From assembly GCA_026120035.1 (NCBI GenBank), contig JALRME010000002.1:434001-498000 (forward strand): a DNA stretch of 64,000 nucleotides, given 5' to 3'. Each line of letters starts with the position of its first letter. Positions within the stretch are counted from its first letter, which is position 1. This DNA is from Coleophoma eucalyptorum. Its lineage: Eukaryota; Ascomycota; Leotiomycetes; Helotiales; Dermateaceae. Below the pieces are notes generated by a model. That model saw nothing but the letters and a program-made list of their open reading frames with translations, was not told the DNA's origin and searched no databases. This document shows positions 1 through 11,165 of this stretch, piece by piece. The position numbers and the translations under genes were made by a program.

Positions 1-3000
1 GATACAATTCCTAGACCTGTAGCATTGCTTTCTTGGCCAGGCATAGGTGGCACTGGTCCAGATGCGGGCTTCTTGCGATGACTCGGTTGATTCTTGAGAC
101 TCGACTTTCTAGTTTGGCCGTTCCAAGGTTCGACGGTCCACGATTGAGGTCTCTCTTTCTTAATAGGGGAATTGCCTGCAGAGCGGGTACCGTTGTCAAT
201 ATCGCTGCTGGCAACGACGACTTTAGTGTTCTGTCTCATTAAATATCCGCGCTGTTGTTGAGATCTCTGGTTAGCTTTAAGCTCGTTTTGTGGTAACCCT
301 TTTATCTGCTTTTCAGACGCTTGTCTGATGCTATTGTTCAAGCGGGAGTGTAAAATAAATTGGGAAAACACAACCTTCTGTGCCTCTATGACTCGATCAA
401 ATTCATTGTCAAGGCTCAGGCCAAGATCCGTGCCGATATCTAGTGTCAAGCTCCTCTTCTTGAAACTAGGTTTACGTTCCATGAAGTCACCAGAAATATC
501 TTCGCCAGTGAGATCAAGAGAGGGACGGTTTCGATGTCTCTCTGGAATTGCTGGGATGTCTGGTACATTGCCACTGACAATTCGGCGAGCTTCTCGCATA
601 GCCTGCAGATCGGATGGTGTGGCAGATGGCCTGGTCTTGAGCTTAGACCCTGATGCCGATTTAATTGTGGCAACCTTTTCAGGAATAGCAGGAGATTCTC
701 GTGGGGGGGAAGGGGGAATGGGGTGCCGAATCACAGAATCAGGGGTTCCTGGCTCCTCGTACTCATCCTCAGAAGGACCCCAACCCGCGCCATCATAGTC
801 AGGAATAGGACTGGGAAGAAGGCGGCGCTGCTTAGGAGTTTCGGGTCGTTGTAAATACTCATGAGCAGATCCCATTGAAGGAGCTTCTGGTTTGGCAGTC
901 TCGTCCTTCGCTGGGGTTGGGGGTGGTGGAGTGGTAGACTCAGTCATATATGAAGAAAGTCCTAGGCCAAAATCTTCGTTCTTGAATGCACCAAAATCAG
1001 GGAGGGACTTGTTGATATTCTCCTTGGAAGCCTCCTTCGGCGTTTCTGGATCAAACAGTGAAGCTTTTGGAGTTGATGGATCGTCGTGCTTTTCTCTCAC
1101 CTCGATGGCGGGATTGGGATCCGTGTATTGACTTTCGCTTTGAGTGTCCCCATGTTCAAGGACATCATCTTGATAGGCATCGGTTGATTGAGCCAACTGG
1201 GAATCTGGACCATCGTAAATTTCTGGAATTGCGTATACGTCCAGCTCATCCTCGGATTCTGGTTCTGGTTTAAATATCACACTACCTTCTTCCTCCTCCT
1301 CCTCCTCCTCCTCCACTTCTTCCTCTTCCTCATCCTCAAGCACAGAAATGTCCTCTGTAGACGGCAAAGGAACATCAGGGTCGGGAAGTGTTGTACGCTC
1401 AGGACTTGAGCTTGGCATTGGAGACGAGAAGCGGTAATCTGACTCCCGGCCAAAAGACTCCTGTCCATTGACCTTGCGTAGGATTGATTCACGAGAAATT
1501 CTGGATGGCAATTGATAGGATCCTAGACCAGGGAGATCATCCAAGGTATCCTCATCCTCATGAATACTGATTTCGGGCTCAGGGGTCTGACTACCTCGTT
1601 CACGTTGGCCAGCTCTTCGCATTCGACGCTCTCTTTGCTGTTGCTCGGGTGTCTTGGGCTTGTCATCATCTTGAATCATCATCAGCTGCAGTCTTTCTTC
1701 TAGAGACATCTTTCCGCCTGGAAGTCCTTGCAACTCTGATTTAGTCACAGATGCAGCTGGGGGTGGCGATGGTAAGTTTCTACCCCCACGGTCTGACAGT
1801 GAGGAACCAGAGCGATTCATGCCAGGAAGTGGAGGAAGTGGTCTATGGTCGCCGTTCGAACCACAAGAATCAGTTCGTGAAGTTGATGGACGCCGGTCAG
1901 CTGGCGTAGTTGGGCGAGCATCCGGCATTGGGCTACCCTCGGGTCCCTCAAATGGGTCTTCGGGGCGTGGGCCCATCAGTCCTCGATTGTCGTTTGGACT
2001 GGCATGTCTCCAATCATCAGGGCCTACTACAGGTGTCTTGTCCGTGTCCTCCAAAGATGCATCAAAGCTGTCTTCTCTCTCCAGGGCATCGCCTTCCATG
2101 TAGCTATCATCCTCATCTTCTTCCTCTTCGGAGTCATAGCTGTTCTCGCGTGAAGTGTCACCGATGGAAGATAGATCTGGAGTTGCCATTTCGTATTCGT
2201 TGACCTGTGGTGGAGCTGCGTCGAATGTAACGCTTTTTGCATGCCGATGTAGAGCTCGTCCCTCTGGCAATTCATGCTCGTCAAATGAATTCTCCTCCGA
2301 CCATGTGCCATTCTCAGAATCGAAGCTTGCTTTCGGGTTGAAACGGCTTGAGGAGAGAGAAGATTTGGTTGGTGATGCTTGATCTCTGCTGCTGGGTGAT
2401 CGCAAGCCATTTGCGCCTGATGAAACCAAAGGGGTTCTTGTTGGACTGTATGGTGAAGCTTTCGGGCTGTAGACTGGGATGCTACTACTACTATCGCTCT
2501 TCTTGTGTCCAAACTTCCCGGGTGATCGAAGTCCCTCCAAGCCCGAACCCCCATATGCATTTCCATGCAGGGTTCTAGCCAATGGTCGCTCGATAACTGG
2601 TACTGATGCTGGATCGTATTCTTGCTTCAGCTCACGCGCGAACATGTTGCTGTTCTTCACGCGCGACGCCTTCTGTAGTCGCTCGATGGACGATCGTCTC
2701 GTTGGTGATGCAGAGCTCTCTCTGGCCGCGAATAGGTTCTCGGTGTTAATTCGATTAGGCGTTGTTGGTTCGCGGCCTTGCCAGAAAAGTCGTGGTGACG
2801 AATTACCTTCCGAGGCGTTGAATGGAGATGACTGGAATGGAGACGAGTCCCTATCAAGAACCATCTTCTGCGTGGTACGTTAGTATTTAAATCCCCGAAG
2901 TGGCGCGGGCCTTGTGGCCATTGTGGAAATCAATATTTACCTTTGTTGTCTGGTTGAAACTTGGCGAGTTCCTCCTCATTTCTGTGGGACCAAGCTCTGA

Positions 3001-3165
3001 CAAAGGTCGTGGAATTGAGCTGTTCCTGATGGGAGAGCTGGAGGGAATACCCTTCTGGATGCGCAAAGGATGTACCTAATACGGGTCAGTAATTAATTTC
3101 GGTGCGCTGTAAACATCAACAAGACAATGTATCCTTGCGCTTACAGGTTCTGAAGGCGACGCCAT
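1..3165 (-). CDS. BUD4: BUD4/anillin-like axial bud-site and septation protein (N-terminal part)
   Basis: The visible exons are 3145-3165, 2941-3075 and 1-2867 (open at the window edge), about 1007 residues so far. Both joins keep frame and use GTAAGC..TTAG and GTAAAT..GCAG, the latter with a TACTAAC branch point. The protein starts MASPSEP and runs into a PLRIQKG...RPLSELGPTEMRRNSPSF segment. Near residue 120 is RVKNSNMFARELKQEYDP, and near residue 428 LPGGKMSLEERLQLMMIQDD. I associate these blocks with filamentous-fungal Bud4. The rest is Ser/Pro/Glu-rich and probably disordered, with a 15-20 residue acidic run at 1287-1340. Family knowledge: Bud4 is a septin-associated scaffold acting at septation sites, and its PH domain is C-terminal, so it lies outside this window. 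The assignment rests on remembered motifs, not an alignment; an unrelated Ser/Pro-rich cortical protein is the main alternative. Confidence 0.72.
1287..1314. repeat. (TCC)n trinucleotide repeat encoding poly-Glu in BUD4
   Basis: A run of TCC units on the plus strand reads as consecutive GAG/GAA Glu codons on the minus strand within the BUD4-like coding exon. It is in frame, so changes in unit number would alter only the length of the acidic tract. Confidence 0.85.
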
Positions 3166-4500
3166 CACTGTTATCCCCAGACTGCACCCACGATAGAAGA
3201 AAGAGTATTCCTAGAACTGGACCCAAGTCTCTATGATAAAGAATGCGATGTTTAGGTAATGCTTGCGCAAGGAATGCGCGTGAAAGAATGTAACGAATGA
3301 AGGCAGACACCGCGAAGCTTCGCAAGTCAGACGCAGGTACGACGACTGAACTACTCACAGCACAACACGGTGATACTGCAAAGCAGAACAGAGAGAACAA
3401 GTACAACTGGCACAATTATGAGGAGTAATCCAGCGAAGTTCCCAGCAAGATTTGGGGAATACTTGAGGAGGTATTGGTGGAAGGTGACCAACGGGTGGAG
3501 TTGGCCTACGATTGTTTGTTATCGATGCTAGCGTTGCCTAAAATAGCTAGGCGACCCTTGATCGGTTGCCCCGGACAACAACGACCTCGGAGAATACTTT
3601 TACCTGAACTCACCCGTCGCTTCTCTAAGTGGGTGCCACATCCACCACATCATGCAGCTTTTCCTGACCTTTCTTCTTCTCTGTATTTTTCTCTTTAGTC
3701 TGTTTACGGTATATATCTGACTGTTTGGAGGTTTCACTAAACTGGCTGTTATCTTGATTATTTGTAGGGCCATCCGTTGCTGCAGATCTTCCAGTTCAAA
3801 AGCATGAGTACCCCTCGAAGTCAAGTCAAGCGAAGAGGACCCTAGGATCGGCTTTCGCCGTACTTAATGGCACTTAGACGCTCGGCTTCAAAGGTAGTCC
3901 TTGTTCATGGGGTTCTCCCCCTCCCCCCTCTTTCACTGAAAATCCCAGAGCTTTTCAAGAATTCACACTCTTTGGTACGACTCCATCAACGTAGACTTTA
4001 ACTGGTAGGTTCCACATCGACTTACCAACATATGAGTTACCCGAGCATACCACTTTCATGTCATAGTGGTAACTAGTGCAGCCATTGTTAGAGACCAGGT
4101 AGTTGTCACCTTCGCACAGATGGTTTTTTTCTAGTGGTAGTATCGCTTCGGCTGCTTGGTTGGTGTCCTTCTATACCACGGTCCGGGGCGCGTATGTTCG
4201 TGGGCTATGATAAACAGTCTTGAGTAAGTGAGCTTATGTTTTTCTTCCTAGCCCCTTCAAGATTTTTTCCTGCACAAATGTTTCAACACGTCGGCTCTGT
4301 TATCTGAGAGCCGGCATTGCGACCAGTTGTCATGAAGCAGATCAACTATTGATCAATAACGTTTTTCTTCAAATTCTTGCGACTTGAACTATCAACTCCA
4401 TGTCAAATGGAAGAAAAATACAGGGAGAATTCCCTCGAGGATCAAAAATAGTAGTATAGGAAGTGTAGCAAAGATTCTAGAGGCTCATGGGCCCTAAAAT

Positions 4501-4527
4501 GCTTATTTAAATACTATCTAAATAAGC
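4501..4527. repeat. 9 bp perfect inverted repeat, AT-rich
   Basis: GCTTATTTA is followed by a 9-base spacer and TAAATAAGC. The dyad could form a hairpin or bind a dimeric factor, but its function is unknown. It lies 234 bp upstream of the PGAP4-like start codon. Confidence 0.6.
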
Positions 4528-4749
4528 TTTGGATCTTTAATCTATGCTAGGTATCCTTAATCGATCTTTGTCCAGAAGGGACATGTAAAGTAGTGATGAT
4601 AAACTGGTGACGACGACATCAGGGAAGCGGCGGGGAGTGCGGCCGCTGAGAACAAACTTAGTAACAAATTGCCCCTGAGCTCCGCGATTTGAACTTAATG
4701 TTTCCGGTTCTCATTCATACCATGCCCAACTAAAAAGACATCTCCTGCT

Positions 4750-4760
4750 TCCCACGTGGG
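4750..4760 (+). promoter_or_regulatory. CACGTG palindrome touching the start codon
   Basis: The bases CCCACGTGGG abut the ATG at 4761. CACGTG is the core E-box/CBF1-type site for bHLH factors. Its position within the presumed 5' leader, right at the start codon, is unusual; it may be chance or affect initiation context. Confidence 0.35.
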
Positions 4761-5972
4761 ATGGCACGTATCTCAACCAGAAATGTGTTAAGGACACCAG
4801 CCAGCTCGATACTTGTGTTTTTCAGCATCGCTTTCCTCTTCTTGGTACGGTTCCTTCAGAAGTCGAGCTCCCGCGATCCAACTTCGTACTTTTTCGACCC
4901 TTCGCACGCATATGATCAAATTTATTCAGCGAAGAGAATTGGAGAGGCAGATGCATTCATAGAAGCTGCGGCACGTCTGCCGCCACATCCGGTGACTTCA
5001 GGACGAAATCCATTGATATGTATTGGAATTACAACAGTTGCACGACGAGACGAACAGTATGTCCGAAGGACTGTTGGATCTCTGTTGGATGGTTTAAGCC
5101 CAGGGGACCGGCGCAGTATCTACTTGAACGTCCTCATTGCAGACACCGATCCTTCGAGGCACCCAATTTACGGCGAAAAATGGATCGAAACGCTGCCGGA
5201 TAAGGTACTGCAATACCCAGATGACCCCGCAGTGCGAGAGCTTTTACATATTTGGGAGGATGAAGGCTCGTATCGAAACAAGTCCATTTACGACTACACG
5301 TACTTGATGAAAGACTGTTATTATACCGGTGCGAAATACATTGCGATGATTGAGGACGATACAATTGCTGTTGAAGGATGGTATTCTCGAGCTGTGAAGG
5401 CGCTGAAGCAGATTGAAGAAGCCATGAAAGAGCGAAAAGAAAGCTGGCTGTACCTTCGGCTGTTCTACACGGAGAGCCTACATGGCTGGAATAGAGAAGC
5501 ATGGCCAATATACTTGTACTGGTGTGTTGTCATCTGGGCACTCCTGATAGGAACCTTGTTGTATGCACAGAATTCTTCGAGACGGCTCGAAAAGTACCTT
5601 TCAAACACTTCTATTGTTGTAGTTACATGTATCTGCTTGCCAGCCTCTATCAGTCTATTTTTCCTGGCTGGTAGACAGACTGTGATGCCTCTCTATACAG
5701 GCATTCAAGAGATGCCAAAATACGGCTGTTGCTCACAAGGGTTTATTTTTCCTCGAGAGATCATTCCGAGCTTCCTGACGGAGACCAATGTAGCGGATGA
5801 TTGGCTGGTCGACATGATGATTGAGAAGATTGCCGACGACCAAGAGTATTTGAGGTGGGCAACAGTACCAGCTCTGTTGCAGCATATTGGTGTCTCGAGC
5901 TCGAAGGGTTATGGCTTTGATACGCTTGCCAGTACGCTTTGGAACTTCAAATTTGAACAATACAAACCGTAG
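4761..5972 (+). CDS. PGAP4-like GPI-anchor glycosyltransferase (Golgi membrane)
   Basis: An intronless 403-residue protein. It has an N-terminal signal-anchor helix (about residues 13-33), then a GT-A-like domain with VNVLIADTDPS-type strands and an acidic MIEDDT motif near residue 195 that fits the DxD metal site. Two hydrophobic segments (about 249-270 and 283-304) interrupt the domain, after which it resumes with GCCSQGFIFPRE and DDWLVD. This arrangement, a glycosyltransferase domain split by a tandem transmembrane hairpin, is the hallmark of PGAP4 (TMEM246). The animal enzyme adds GalNAc to the GPI glycan in the Golgi; fungal homologues exist, but their sugar specificity is not something I can state. 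The start is the first ATG before the signal anchor. Confidence is good for the family and low for the substrate. Confidence 0.82.
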   Translation: MARISTRNVLRTPASSILVFFSIAFLFLVRFLQKSSSRDPTSYFFDPSHAYDQIYSAKRIGEADAFIEAAARLPPHPVTSGRNPLICIGITTVARRDEQYVRRTVGSLLDGLSPGDRRSIYLNVLIADTDPSRHPIYGEKWIETLPDKVLQYPDDPAVRELLHIWEDEGSYRNKSIYDYTYLMKDCYYTGAKYIAMIEDDTIAVEGWYSRAVKALKQIEEAMKERKESWLYLRLFYTESLHGWNREAWPIYLYWCVVIWALLIGTLLYAQNSSRRLEKYLSNTSIVVVTCICLPASISLFFLAGRQTVMPLYTGIQEMPKYGCCSQGFIFPREIIPSFLTETNVADDWLVDMMIEKIADDQEYLRWATVPALLQHIGVSSSKGYGFDTLASTLWNFKFEQYKP

Positions 5973-8153
5973 ACAGTAACATTTCTAGCGATTCTATTAA
6001 GCGATATGCCAATATCCATTCTACTTCCATATTTGAGAACCACAGTTTAAAACGTGTTCCATTTATTGACTAAAACTTCCCTGTTGGAACATCGTTACAC
6101 CACCGAGTTATTTGCACTCATTTTGACTCGGCTAACGTGTAAGACCCCCCCTCCCCCTTCCCCTAGACGGTCGGGGTGACCATTGCCCACATCTTGTATT
6201 GTCTTTCCTATATTTTGAGCTCTAAAAATACTATGGGTTAAGTTATTACAACCTCCATAGCTCGAAGATGCCCGGAATCTGAAGATCTACCGGAAAGTGA
6301 TCTATAGGCCCTCGAAAGATTAACAAGAACAAGACAGTAGACAAATTAACATGTTCTTAACAATACATTAAGATCCAATTATTGAATCACAAACGCCTAC
6401 TTACTTCCACTAATTGTAAGAGTTTCCTATACTTCTGTTTGTCGAATCACGAATCTCGATGACTCTTAGATACGTATAGGCCACAAGCAAAATCAATTAT
6501 GGGATCTTCGAGGGATGATTCTACAGATCGAGGGGGGAGTATCAAGCAAATAGCTTATTATATTGATAGTATCCGAGGAAGATGCCATGAGAGACTAGCC
6601 AGAATGCTATTTTTCTGATTTCATACACCTCTTTATTCGAGAAGAAATTGATTGTTTTTTTTACGACAGAAGTAAATTATACATTTAACCATAGTTCAAA
6701 GAACAGCAATAAGTGGTAAATTCTGTCTAGGAGTTTGAAGATGGCAAGCGTTTGCACTTAGGACTTATACTATACAAAATCAAGAAATTAAATCAAAGAT
6801 GAGGACTGGATCAAGTAATTCCGACTCTCTTAGCTCTCGTTCCCCATGATTTAAGTCAAGAAATGGGGTTAAAAGGCTGGAAGAGCAAGCTAGGGCAAGG
6901 AATACAAAGAATGCAACAGGTGTAGCGGATTCTAGAAAAGAGACTAGAATCAAATTGTATTTTCTAATTGGGATGCTATGGTGGATGTTGAACGAAAAAG
7001 ACATGGAAATAGAAGTGCACTTATAAGTTGAAAAAACTCTTTATTACGACAGGCTGTAAGTGCCTTGCCTTAGTACTTAATTGACGCCTGGGGTGCAAAA
7101 AAGACCTGTTACAGGATAATTTTACTTCCAATAGTAGATGATCTATGAATAAGGTTCAAGGATACTATAAAGAAAGGGGGTATTACTAGCTATTCAAAAG
7201 TATAGTTGCAGTTGAATGAAAATAAGCGAGCCCGAGACCTCAGAAGCTATCTACACCTTGGTAGATGAGTCTGGCCACAATTTTAAGGTATGGCCTCGAC
7301 AAATTTGTTCAATAGGATTTGTTGATATACCTTTGGTCTCCTAATACAACCAACACCCAGATGGCTTCTTGTTTGAGAAATTCTTCAATCAGCAACTGCA
7401 TAACTGTAATGTCTATCACGTGCCAGCCAATACTGAAACTTTCGAAAGTGTGAGCTCTTTCGCCTGAGGCAGTTAGGCACCATGGATTAACCCCCCACAA
7501 TCTACAAGAGCAAGTGCGTGTGTTTGTAAAAGAAGTGATTGGCTTATTATATACCATCTTCGAAATCCAAAGGATGTTTTCTCCTCGATCACTTCATCCT
7601 AAAACATGAAACAATACCCGCGACCACCACCAACTTCGGCCAAGGTATTGGGACGTTGCACGATCATAGAACTGTAAATGGCTGCCACAGCCTTCTCATC
7701 TGATCTTTTGGGGCTTTGTTTTTTACTTCTATGTTCTCGCGTCTTGGTCCAAATTGGGTACTTGTCAGGTAAGCTCTTTCGTATTCTTGTTGGTGGTATC
7801 CCCTGGGGATTGAAACACGTTTCGAAGATCTCATGTCAGCCAATCGCATCTTCAGAAGGAAGCTCAATCATCCTAAAGTCTTTTACTCAGTCACTAAAGG
7901 CCTTTCAACTTTGTCTTGGCTCAGTTGGAAACGTCCCAAGCCTTGTGCACAGAATCTAGACTTAATGCAAGCTGATGGTGACTAAGTTACAACCCAAAGA
8001 TATAAGACTGAATGAATCATCCATCTTCAATACATAAGCGACTGACTATCCTTTTTTTCTTCTTTTCATCTTCTTTTCATCGACAAGAATATATCAGTCT
8101 GTGACTGTATACATTTTCTATTCATACATCTTTTAATTATATAATTTGTCAAT
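5973..8153. other. gene-poor AT-rich gap upstream of cutinase
   Basis: This 2.2 kb region has no ORF I can recognise; the small ORFs at 6780-7004 and 7309-7557 do not look like known proteins. Base composition is visibly AT-rich, especially 6550-7320, compared with the flanking genes. I found no intact transposon, terminal repeats or target-site duplications. The last 100 bases form the cutinase promoter, including a pyrimidine-rich stretch with a tandem TCTTCTTTTCA at about 8058-8080. Confidence 0.55.
8058..8080 (+). promoter_or_regulatory. pyrimidine tract with tandem 11-mer upstream of cutinase
   Basis: TCTTCTTTTCA occurs twice back to back in a CT-rich tract about 75-95 bp before the cutinase ATG. 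CT-rich blocks near the transcription start are common in strongly expressed filamentous-fungal genes. The role here is inferred. Confidence 0.4.
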
Positions 8154-8991
8154 ATGCATTTCTCAACGTCAGTACTCGCCCTTACCGCTCTGCCGCTCAT
8201 TGCGGCCAGCGCTGTTGTACCTCGCCAACTTGCAACCTCGAACACCGAGAATGGCTTCACGGACGCTACAGCAAGCTGCAAAGCCATGACCGTCATCTTC
8301 GCTCGAGGAACGACCGAGGCAGGAAACGTAGGAACGCTCTCCGGACCTCCATTCTTCGGCAATTTGTCGATGATGGTTGGCGAGAACAACCTGGCTGTCC
8401 AGGGTGTAGAATATCCAGCCAACGTTCAAGGTTTCGTGGCTGGTGGTGACGCCAACGGAAGCAAGCTGATGGCACAATTGGTCGGACAAGTCCAAACGAA
8501 GTGCCCAGATTCTAAGATTGTCATGTCAGGCTACAGGTAAACTTCTTGTTCTAACCGGAACTCTGGATACCTTACTCACACCTCTGTAGCCAAGGTGGAC
8601 AACTTGTTCATAATGCAGCAAAGATGCTCACACCCGCCCAAGCCGCAAATGTCAACTCAGGTATGGTGTATTTACCCCTAGCACTGGATCTGATCGTTAA
8701 CACCAACGTCCAGTTCTTATCTTCGGTGACCCACTTAACGGCACTGCTGTGGCCCAGATCTCCCCTGCAAAGGTCAAGGTCGTTTGCCATACTGGGGACA
8801 ACATCTGCGAGGGTGGTACCCAAATCAAGCAAGCACATCTTACAGTGAGTTTTCCCTTCTAAACTTCTATCCTATGGACAAAGCTCATATGGTCATAGTA
8901 CTCTCAAAATGGTGGTGAGGCAGCTGCTTTCGTTGCTGCCGCTGCTGGTATGGGGAAGTCGAACTCAACTTCCAACTCAACTGCTGCATAA
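8154..8991 (+). CDS. secreted cutinase (CE5 family)
   Basis: Four exons: 8154-8536, 8590-8660, 8714-8844, 8899-8991, giving 225 residues. All introns are GT..AG and the frame is continuous. A signal peptide covers about residues 1-18 and is followed by VVPR, a likely processing site. The FARGTTEAGNVGT block is typical of fungal cutinases. The catalytic triad is visible: Ser128 in GYSQGG, Asp180 in GDNIC, His193 in QAHLTY, with spacing close to the Fusarium enzyme. The cysteines around the GDNIC loop are also present. Family role: hydrolysis of cutin ester bonds outside the cell during growth on plant surfaces or debris. The Ser codon is split by intron 1. The C-terminus is a short Ser/Asn/Thr tail. 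The gene stands alone, with no other carbohydrate-active gene nearby. Confidence 0.95.
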
Positions 8992-9488
8992 ACAACTTGT
9001 TTCATTCTTTTTCTATATCTTAAATAAATAACTACATATCTTCTTGTTTCTTCTTTATATCAAGTATATCTATAATTCTGTTTCGAAGTTGAACTTCTGT
9101 ATGTTCTAAATATAGTATATACACATCTAAATAGCCGCAAAACCCTAAACACAAACCTTCTAATTCCCTCACGAGCCCCCACCCCTAACTTCAAGAGGTG
9201 CTTATCTTTATTCCTCGTGTATACCAGTAACGTTACATGCAAGACATTGTCCAAGTGAGTACTGACCGAAACCAGTATGCAGGAAATAAGCGAGCAAGAT
9301 GGCATTTACACCAAGTTGATGCCTGGATTTAGACTTGGTCCCGGTGTTAAGAGAGGTATTTAAAAATCACTACAAAGATTCAAGCCTGTAAATATGCCTA
9401 GGTGCTCACGATAGTAACCCCCAAGAGCCTAATGCTGATGTTGGTCTGCGTCACAGTCAACCTCTTGTCTACTTGCAAACCCCCTACC
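8992..9488. other. convergent 3' intergenic region
   Basis: The region lies between the convergent cutinase and acetyltransferase genes. It contains AT-rich 3' UTR-like sequence (about 9000-9130). I see no gene in it. Confidence 0.5.
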
Positions 9489-10079
9489 TCACATTCTCAC
9501 AATCTTACTCCCCTCACTCACACCCTCGGGTCTATCAATGTACCAGCAACCAGCAGAATTCATCTTCCCACTCTCTTTATTCTTCGTCAAAATATGTGAA
9601 TCCTTGAACACTTCTCCCTTTCTCGCCCCAGCTCCCTTCACGATCCTCTCGCTAGCCTCATTCTCCGTATCAATCTTGGCAACAAGAACCGTGATATTCT
9701 TCCGATTCTCCAAAGTCCAATACCATTTCAAAAACTCTCTAAAAGCCTCTTTCCCATACCCTCTTCCCCAATAAGCACTATGTAGCATATACCCAGTTTC
9801 GAGTCCTTGAGGACTGTCGCGGTTCGTGCCAACTAGGCCTATCATTCTAGCAGGTTCATTTGGAGAATTCTGGTTTGGTAGCATGATGGCGAGTTTATCA
9901 ATGTCGGGGTTTTCTGGGGTGGGGAGCCTCGTGAGCATCCAGGCTTTACTATCCTCTAAGGAAGGGTTTGGGGGAAAGGAAAACCATTTCATCGTCTCGT
10001 CATCGGACCACATGGAATGAAAGCCTTGGAGATGCGCGTCTACGCTTGCGCTTAGAGGTTCGAGGTAGATTCCGGACAT
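9489..10079 (-). CDS. GNAT-family N-acetyltransferase
   Basis: A single-exon protein of 196 residues starting MSGIYLEPLS. An in-frame ATG seven codons upstream (10100) is possible, but the chosen start fits the family's first beta strand. The acetyl-CoA binding motif A is clear: ETGYMLHSAYWGRGYGKEA, with the R/QxxGxG/A loop as GRGYGK. The downstream V-A-x-I-x-x-x-N-x-x-S-x-x-I strand-helix unit (about VAKIDTENEASERIVKGAGA) is the usual GNAT motif B. This places it with the RimJ/RimL-like Acetyltransf_3 group. The substrate cannot be told from sequence. It is divergent from CAB5 across 261 bp; there is no evidence of a functional link beyond both using coenzyme A chemistry. Confidence 0.85.
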   Translation of the reverse strand: MSGIYLEPLSASVDAHLQGFHSMWSDDETMKWFSFPPNPSLEDSKAWMLTRLPTPENPDIDKLAIMLPNQNSPNEPARMIGLVGTNRDSPQGLETGYMLHSAYWGRGYGKEAFREFLKWYWTLENRKNITVLVAKIDTENEASERIVKGAGARKGEVFKDSHILTKNKESGKMNSAGCWYIDRPEGVSEGSKIVRM

Positions 10080-10340
10080 CTTGAATGAAAGTCTACACAA
10101 TCGGAAAAGTATTAAAGAACGGCTGGAAAAGATAACGATATAGGATTGCGACAGTCATTAACAAGTCGTACAGATAAGCCTAGAAGGATTTTGTGACATG
10201 GGTTCCATGTGGACTCTGGTCACATGATAATATCCACATCTGATAAGACAACCGCGGGACAAGCTTGCGAGCCGAAATAGCTTCCCCAGATTCGTGATTC
10301 AAACTCCACTCACGACATCAGCGCATTACAACTTTGCAAA

Positions 10341-11165
10341 ATGTTACTCCTGGGTCTCACCGGCTCAATCGCCACGGGCAAATCCACAGTCTCCTCAATT
10401 CTCTCCAGCGCGCCATATTCCCTCCCAATCATAGATGCAGATCTACTTGCGCGCAAAGTAGTAGAACCTGGTACGGCGGGGTACCAAAAGATCGTTGCAC
10501 ATTTTGCGCCCACGACACCCGACCTTTTACTACCGGCCTCGGAGACGGTACCTGAAGATGGAATCAACGGCAAGGGAAGACCACTCAACAGACCTGCACT
10601 TGGGAGGAGGGTGTTTGGGGACAGTGAAGAGAGGAAGAAGGACCGCGCAGTGTTGAATGGGATTGTGCATCCGGCTGTGCGATGGGAGATGTTTAAATCT
10701 GTTTTGATATGCTATTTAAAGGGCCACTGGGCAGTGGTCTTGGATATTCCTTTGCTTTTTGAGAGTGGCCTTGATGTCATGTGTGGGACGGTCCTGGTTG
10801 TTGCTGTCACGGATCCAGCCATACAGATGAAGAGGTTACGAGATCGAGATCCGCATTTGAGCGCCGAAGATGCAGAAAATCGGGTCAAGAGCCAAGGCGA
10901 CGTGAGGGAGAAAGCTAGGAGAGCTGAAGCTAGAGGTAAAGGTGCTGGTGTGGTGTTGTGGAATGATGCCGGAAAGGAAGAGCTGCGAATGGAAATTGGT
11001 AGGGTCATGAAAGAGGTTACGCGGTCAAGTCCGAAATGGTGGGCTTGGCTGTTACTGCTTTGTCCACCGATGGCCGGTATAGCGGGTGTGTGGAACTATT
11101 ATAAGGCTCTGGCCATTAATAGGAGGTGGAAAGAACAGGAGTTGCAGACCAAAGCTAAGCTTTGA
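10341..11165 (+). CDS. CAB5: dephospho-CoA kinase
   Basis: An intronless 274-residue protein that catalyses the last step of coenzyme A synthesis, phosphorylating the 3' hydroxyl of dephospho-CoA. Visible family signatures are the P-loop GLTGSIATGKST at the N-terminus, IIDADLLAR (the DAD motif), RRVFGD, LNGIVHPAVR, DIPLLFESG, and the lid arginines in RLRDRDPHLSAEDAENRVKSQ. A hydrophobic stretch near residues 233-250 (WWAWLLLLCPP...) followed by a basic tail suggests membrane attachment, as in many fungal CAB5 proteins that associate with lipid droplets or mitochondria (inference). The start lies directly before the P-loop strand, so no shorter start is possible. Its upstream region is shared with the divergent GNAT gene. 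Confidence 0.95.
   Translation: MLLLGLTGSIATGKSTVSSILSSAPYSLPIIDADLLARKVVEPGTAGYQKIVAHFAPTTPDLLLPASETVPEDGINGKGRPLNRPALGRRVFGDSEERKKDRAVLNGIVHPAVRWEMFKSVLICYLKGHWAVVLDIPLLFESGLDVMCGTVLVVAVTDPAIQMKRLRDRDPHLSAEDAENRVKSQGDVREKARRAEARGKGAGVVLWNDAGKEELRMEIGRVMKEVTRSSPKWWAWLLLLCPPMAGIAGVWNYYKALAINRRWKEQELQTKAKL

Larger units (their letters stand above)
3166..4760. other. intergenic region between BUD4 and the PGAP4-like gene
   Basis: This 1.6 kb is the shared upstream region of the divergent BUD4-like and PGAP4-like genes. Small ORFs here show no recognisable protein. It contains a perfect 9 bp inverted repeat (GCTTATTTA / TAAATAAGC, 4501-4527) and ends in the palindrome CCCACGTGGG directly before the next start codon. 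Confidence 0.6.

Noticed and set aside
4120..4195. tRNA-like stretch with TAGTGGTAGTATC resembling a D-arm/A box
   Set aside because: No matching acceptor stem and no GGTTCRANNCC B box downstream; cloverleaf pairing fails.
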